A stretch of DNA of 23,531 nt from Actinomycetes bacterium (GTDB lineage: Bacteria > Actinomycetota > Actinomycetes > Actinomycetales > Cellulomonadaceae), in NCBI GenBank assembly GCA_023461115.1, contig JAEWOA010000014.1, forward strand, positions 1 through 23,531, given 5' to 3'. Position 1 is the first letter of the stretch. The number at the start of each line of letters is the position of its first letter. The notes under the pieces are model-generated. The model was not told the origin of the DNA. It saw only the letters and a program-made list of their open reading frames with translations, and searched no databases. The translations under genes and the position numbers were made by a program. Of the stretch, positions 20,138 through 23,531 are shown one piece after another.

Positions 20138-22205
20138 GGGTGAAGGTGGCGACTAGGGGGCGGTGGTCGGACTGCTGGGCCGTCAGGACCGTGGCCGACT
20201 CGAACGTCACGCCCTGGCCGAAGATCCAGTCGATGCGGTGGGCCGGCACGTCGCTCGGGGACGTGAGCGCGGCCGGATCGCCCACGGTGTCGATCGCGCT
20301 GACCCAGCCCTGGCCCTCGAGCAGGTCGATCTCGGGCCAGCCGGGCTCGGCGTTGAAGTCGCCCGCGAGGACCGCCGGCACGCTCGCCGGCTCGACCTGC
20401 TCGAGCGCCTCGAGCTGGTCCAGGCGAGTCGGGGTGTTGGACTCGCGGTGCTGCAGGTGCACCGAGATCACGCGCACGGTCGAGCCGTCGTCGAGCGTGA
20501 GGGTCGCGCCGATCGCGGAGCGCTGCTGCGGGCCAGCGCCGTACGGCAGGGGGTGGACCTCGACGTCGGTCAGGCCCGAGCGCGCGAGGACCGCGTTGCC
20601 GAACTGCCGGTCGGCGGCAGGCGCGAACCGGATCGTCATGCCCAGGCGGTGCGCGAGCCACGTCGCGGTGTCGGCGCCGCCGCCGAAGATCCAGCCGCGC
20701 TCGACCTCCTGGAGCGTGACGACGTCCGGGTCCTGGGCCTCGATCGTCCGCGCGATGCCCTCGAGGTCGACGGCCAGGGCGGGCGCGACGCCGTAGTGCA
20801 GGTTCCAGTCGACGATCGTGAGCGGCCCCGACGACGACGCCTTCGCCGGGACGTCCGCGCCGTGGGCCGAGGTCGTCGACGGCACGAGCCCGACGAGCGC
20901 GAGCACGACCGCGGGCACGAGGAGCCAGCGCACCGCGTTGACGCGCGCGGGCATCCGCCCGTTCGCCCGCTCGGTGCCGCTCGCCGGGGTGCTCGCTGGC
21001 CCGTCGGCGGCGCTCGTCGCACGGGCAGCCGCCTGGGCAGCCGGCTGGGCAGTCGCCTGGGCAGCCGGCCGGGGAGTGCGGTGCCGCAGGCCCGTGCCCG
21101 CGACGACGACGGCCGCGAGCACCACCACCCACGCGTTGTCGACCGGCAGCGGGACGTCGTAGTCGAGCATGTACAGCAGGAGCGGCCCGACCACCCCGAG
21201 CCCGACGACCGCGACCGCGCCCACGGTCCGCGCGAGCCCGGGCGGAGCGGGACGGTGCGTGGCGAGCGCGGCGGACGCGACGATCCCCACGGCGACGTCG
21301 AACACCGCGATCGCGACGAGCGCGCCGACCCCGGTCAGCCACATCGCGCCCGCGACGGACAGCACCACGAGCACCGACGCGGCGATCCGCACCGCGCCGG
21401 GCCACGCGTCCGGCCGCAGCACCAGCCACCCGCCGACACTCAGCGCGACCACCACGACCAGCCCCGCGATCCCGAGCGGCACGCCGGACTGCGATGCCGC
21501 GAAGGCGGGGTTCGCGCCGACCATCGCGGCCAACGCGAGGAAGGGCCCGAGGCCCCACAGCCGGCGCGGCCTCCCCGTGGAGAGCGTCCCGGCGCCTCGG
21601 CTGGGGGTCGCCGCGCGCGCCGCGAGCAGCGGTGCGAGCGCGACGACGCCCGCGACCAGCCAGCCGATCCACGAGTCGCGCCACAACGCGTCCCACGTGC
21701 CCAGCGCCAACTGCAGCCCGGCGGACAGCGCGAGGCCGACGAGCAGTCCCAACGACGCCTGGCGGCCACCCTGGGGGCGGCCCGCCACGAACGCCACGGC
21801 GAGCGCCAGCGTCCCCACCGCGACGGCGACGACCACCAGCCCGAGCCAGTACCGCGCGTCGCCCTGCACCGCCTGCAGCAGCACACGCCCGATCGCGAAC
21901 AGCGTCGCGCCACCCAGGACGGTCGACCCCGAGGGCACGCCGTCGGAGCGGCCGGTCGCGAGCAGCACCACGAGCGCGACGAGCCCCGCGGCCGCGTACG
22001 TGCCCACCGCGGTCGCGGCGGCGGTGAGCGTCCCGATCGCGAACGCGTGGTCCAGCAGCGGGCCGCTCGCGCGGATCAGCTCGAGCGCCGCGACCGTCAG
22101 GGAGGCCACGAGCCACACCCGCGTCGGGGTGCCGGCATCCGGGGGAAGGGTCGTGGACGGCCCGGGGCGGGCGGCGGGCGGCGTCGTCGTCGCGCTCGTG
22201 CTCAT
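20127..22205 (-). CDS. Polytopic membrane protein with C-terminal endonuclease/exonuclease/phosphatase domain
   Basis: A 692-residue protein in two parts. Residues 1 to about 370 hold about a dozen hydrophobic helices. A Pro/Ala/Gln-rich linker follows (about 375-425), then one more helix (near 430-450) and a complete Mg-dependent EEP domain from about 460: DWNLHYG (N468), LQEVERG (E500), GNAVLARSG, SVHLQHR, GDFNAEPG (D616, N618), RIDWIFG and SDHRPL (D680, H681). All catalytic motifs are intact. Charge and position suggest the domain lies outside the cell. The arrangement resembles the eukaryotic Cwh43/PGAP2IP lipid remodelers, so a phosphodiester of an envelope lipid or extracellular nucleic acid are both possible substrates. 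ATG 22205 follows a TAGCCT-N6 promoter. The stop lies in a degenerate 19-bp repeat. Confidence 0.88.
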   Translation of the reverse strand: MSTSATTTPPAARPGPSTTLPPDAGTPTRVWLVASLTVAALELIRASGPLLDHAFAIGTLTAAATAVGTYAAAGLVALVVLLATGRSDGVPSGSTVLGGATLFAIGRVLLQAVQGDARYWLGLVVVAVAVGTLALAVAFVAGRPQGGRQASLGLLVGLALSAGLQLALGTWDALWRDSWIGWLVAGVVALAPLLAARAATPSRGAGTLSTGRPRRLWGLGPFLALAAMVGANPAFAASQSGVPLGIAGLVVVVALSVGGWLVLRPDAWPGAVRIAASVLVVLSVAGAMWLTGVGALVAIAVFDVAVGIVASAALATHRPAPPGLARTVGAVAVVGLGVVGPLLLYMLDYDVPLPVDNAWVVVLAAVVVAGTGLRHRTPRPAAQATAQPAAQAAARATSAADGPASTPASGTERANGRMPARVNAVRWLLVPAVVLALVGLVPSTTSAHGADVPAKASSSGPLTIVDWNLHYGVAPALAVDLEGIARTIEAQDPDVVTLQEVERGWIFGGGADTATWLAHRLGMTIRFAPAADRQFGNAVLARSGLTDVEVHPLPYGAGPQQRSAIGATLTLDDGSTVRVISVHLQHRESNTPTRLDQLEALEQVEPASVPAVLAGDFNAEPGWPEIDLLEGQGWVSAIDTVGDPAALTSPSDVPAHRIDWIFGQGVTFESATVLTAQQSDHRPLVATFTPQP
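21023..21070 (-). repeat. In-frame 12-bp tandem repeat in the EEP-protein linker
   Basis: Four 12-bp units (GGGCAGCCGCCT and close variants) start at 21023, 21035, 21047 and 21059. They encode repeats of four residues (PAAQ-like) at about residues 379-394, in the flexible linker between the membrane part and the phosphatase domain. Copy-number change would alter linker length without a frameshift. Confidence 0.8.
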
Positions 22206-22211
22206 TCGCGC

Positions 22212-22217
22212 AGGCTA
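22212..22217 (-). promoter_or_regulatory. Leaderless-type -10 of the EEP-protein gene
   Basis: On the minus strand TAGCCT is followed by six bases (GCGCGA) and the ATG at 22205. It lies in the 73-nt gap after the peroxidase gene, so the EEP gene can be transcribed separately from the peroxidase. Confidence 0.5.
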
Positions 22218-22278
22218 CTCACCGTCGTTCGCGGCGGACGAAAGCCGAGGCCAGCGCCAGGGGAACTTGCTCCCGCCG

Positions 22279-23531
22279 TCAGGCGAACAGGCTCTGCCCG
22301 ACGAACGGGCTGTGGCTCGTCGTGATCGGTGTGCCGTCCTGGCCGAGGACCAGGCCCCCGGGCACGCCCGGCGGGACCGCGAACAGCGCCGACCCCGTGT
22401 GCTGCAGGTACTCCATGAGCCCGTCGTCGCGTGAGAGGCGGTTCTGCAGGGGGATGAAGTGCGAGCGCGGGTCGGTGACGAACGCGATGAAGAACAGCCC
22501 GGCGTCCAGGCGGCCCAGCGAGTCGTTGCCGTCCGTGAAGTTGTACCCGCGGCGCAGCATCCGCACACCGTCGTTCTGCGTGGGGTGGGCCAGGCGCACA
22601 TGCGAGTCCATCGCGATCAGCGGTGCGCCGTCGCCGCCCTTCGTCGTGAAGTCCGGCTCGGTGAACTCCTGCCCACCGGACAGCGGCGCTCCCTCGCCCT
22701 TGGAACGCCCGACGAGCGCCTCCTGCTCGCGCAGCGAGGTGCGGTCCCACGTCTCGATCCGCATGCGGATGCGGCGCGCGACGAGGTACGTGCCACCGGC
22801 GAGCCACGCCGCCGGGCCGCTCGTGTCGGACGGCACCCACACGTGCTCGTCGAGCGCGGCGCCCTCCTCGGCCTTGACGTTGGCGGTGCCGTCCTTGAAC
22901 CCGAACAGGTTGCGCGGGGTGCGTTGCGCGGTCGTCGTCGACGAGGTGCGCCCGTAGCCGAGCTGGGTCCAGCGGATGGTCGCGGCGCCGAACGCGGTCC
23001 GGGACAGGTTGCGGATCGCGTGGACCGCGACCTGGGGGTCGTCGGCGCACGCCTGCACGACCAGGTCGCCGCCGCTGCGGCGCGGGTCCAGCGCGTCGGC
23101 GGGGAAGTGCGGGAGCTCGACGAGGGCCTCGGGCAGCCGGTCCGCGATCCCGAAGCCGCGGTCGTTCCCGTCCGCGTCGACGAACAGGGACCGGCCGAAG
23201 CCGAACGTGATCGTCAGTCCCGCGGGCGGCAGGTCGAATGCCTCGCCGGTGTCGTCGGGCGGCGCGTCGTACGGGCCGGACGCGGGCCCGAAGGGGCCGG
23301 CCGACAGGCCTTGCGTGAGGCGGGCCGCGATCGTCGTCCAGCGCTGCAGGAGCGCGATCAGGTCCTCGCGCGAGGTCGTCGTGACGTCGAACGCCGCGAG
23401 GTAGAGGCGGTCCTGCGCAGGCGTCGTGATCCCCGCCTGCCGCGCGCCGAGGAACGGGTAGGTGTCGTCGGGCGTCGCCGGGCCGGCCGCCGCCGGGGCG
23501 CTCGCGCGGCCGGCCGTGAACCCTCCCGCGG
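22279..23531 (-). CDS. DyP-type haem peroxidase, EfeB-like (5' end outside window)
   Basis: At least 416 residues of a dye-decolourising peroxidase; the frame is open to the window edge, so the N-terminus, where a Tat signal would lie, is not seen. Near the visible start is YPFLGARQAGITTPAQDRLYLAAFDVTT-type sequence (23386-23463), typical of EfeB. Then come GLTITFGFGRSLF, GGDLVVQACADDPQVA, the DyP fingerprint FGFKDGTAN with its catalytic Asp, SHVRLAHP with the proximal haem His candidate, and GVRMLRRGYNF. The C-terminal FIPLQNRLSRDDGLMEYLQHTGSA-type region (near 22410-22460) is complete. EfeB works with EfeU/EfeO in ferrous iron uptake at low pH; those genes would be upstream, outside the window, so membership in an efe operon is untested. 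A GTG at 23058 is internal, not the start. Confidence 0.93.
   Translation of the reverse strand, partial: AGGFTAGRASAPAAAGPATPDDTYPFLGARQAGITTPAQDRLYLAAFDVTTTSREDLIALLQRWTTIAARLTQGLSAGPFGPASGPYDAPPDDTGEAFDLPPAGLTITFGFGRSLFVDADGNDRGFGIADRLPEALVELPHFPADALDPRRSGGDLVVQACADDPQVAVHAIRNLSRTAFGAATIRWTQLGYGRTSSTTTAQRTPRNLFGFKDGTANVKAEEGAALDEHVWVPSDTSGPAAWLAGGTYLVARRIRMRIETWDRTSLREQEALVGRSKGEGAPLSGGQEFTEPDFTTKGGDGAPLIAMDSHVRLAHPTQNDGVRMLRRGYNFTDGNDSLGRLDAGLFFIAFVTDPRSHFIPLQNRLSRDDGLMEYLQHTGSALFAVPPGVPGGLVLGQDGTPITTSHSPFVGQSLFA

Noticed and set aside
19960..20796. Plus-strand frame of nearly 280 codons starting in array 2
   Set aside because: The N-terminal part is the 57-nt-period translation of the 19-bp repeat and the rest is antisense to the EEP domain; no ribosome site or family match.
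20163..22325. Plus-strand frame of about 720 codons opposite the EEP gene
   Set aside because: Low-complexity Arg-rich shadow; the minus strand encodes intact catalytic motifs.
1..23531. Mobile element, prophage or defence island
   Set aside because: No integrase, transposase, att-like flanks or foreign-looking composition; all large genes are metabolic or membrane proteins with conserved order.

Overview
The window is very GC-rich, uses many GTG starts and packs its genes with 1- and 4-nt overlaps. Protein content and gene order suggest a high-GC actinobacterium, probably near Cellulomonas; this is inferred from gene content and style, not from any marker gene. Almost all of it is housekeeping metabolism. 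The sdhCDAB, cdd-deoA-add, phosphomutase-PNP and lpdA neighbourhood matches, from memory, the Mycobacterium tuberculosis region Rv3303c-Rv3319 (lpdA, amiA1/amiB1, deoD, pmmB, add, deoA, cdd, sdhCDAB), so this is a conserved actinobacterial block rather than an acquired island.

Layout. 1-114: tandem array of a 19-bp repeat, cut by the window edge. 119-3618 (minus): succinate dehydrogenase operon sdhC-sdhD-sdhA-sdhB, with a promoter and a candidate operator at 3679-3728. 3786-6168 (plus): mannose-1-phosphate guanylyltransferase and an M20 amidohydrolase, each with its own leaderless-type promoter. 6384-13484 (plus): nucleoside uptake and pyrimidine nucleoside catabolism (BMP-family lipoprotein, a strong hairpin, a two-domain ABC ATPase, two permeases, cytidine deaminase, thymidine phosphorylase). 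13571-15646 (plus): a possible leader peptide, a small acidic protein, adenosine deaminase and deoxyribose-phosphate aldolase. A bidirectional terminator at 15654-15688 separates these from the minus-strand phosphomutase and purine nucleoside phosphorylase genes (15692-18464). 18528-19949 (plus): LpdA-like flavoprotein disulfide reductase lacking the redox cysteines. 19952-20137: second array of the same 19-bp repeat. 20127-22205 (minus): polytopic membrane protein with a C-terminal endonuclease/exonuclease/phosphatase domain. 22279-23531 (minus, partial): DyP-type peroxidase.

How it fits together. Nucleosides bound by the lipoprotein enter through the ABC transporter. Cdd and Add deaminate cytidine and adenosine, DeoA and PNP split nucleosides into base plus (deoxy)ribose-1-phosphate, the phosphomutase probably converts this to the 5-phosphate, and DeoC cleaves deoxyribose-5-phosphate to glyceraldehyde-3-phosphate and acetaldehyde. 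Succinate dehydrogenase serves the TCA cycle and the quinone pool.

The least ordinary material is non-coding or architectural: the two 19-bp arrays abutting gene 3' ends, one of which supplies a stop codon; a recurring TAGCCT-N6-ATG leaderless promoter; palindromes upstream of sdhC and of the transporter lipoprotein; and the membrane/EEP fusion. I see no phage, insertion sequence, CRISPR, tRNA or rRNA, and no convincing new defence system.
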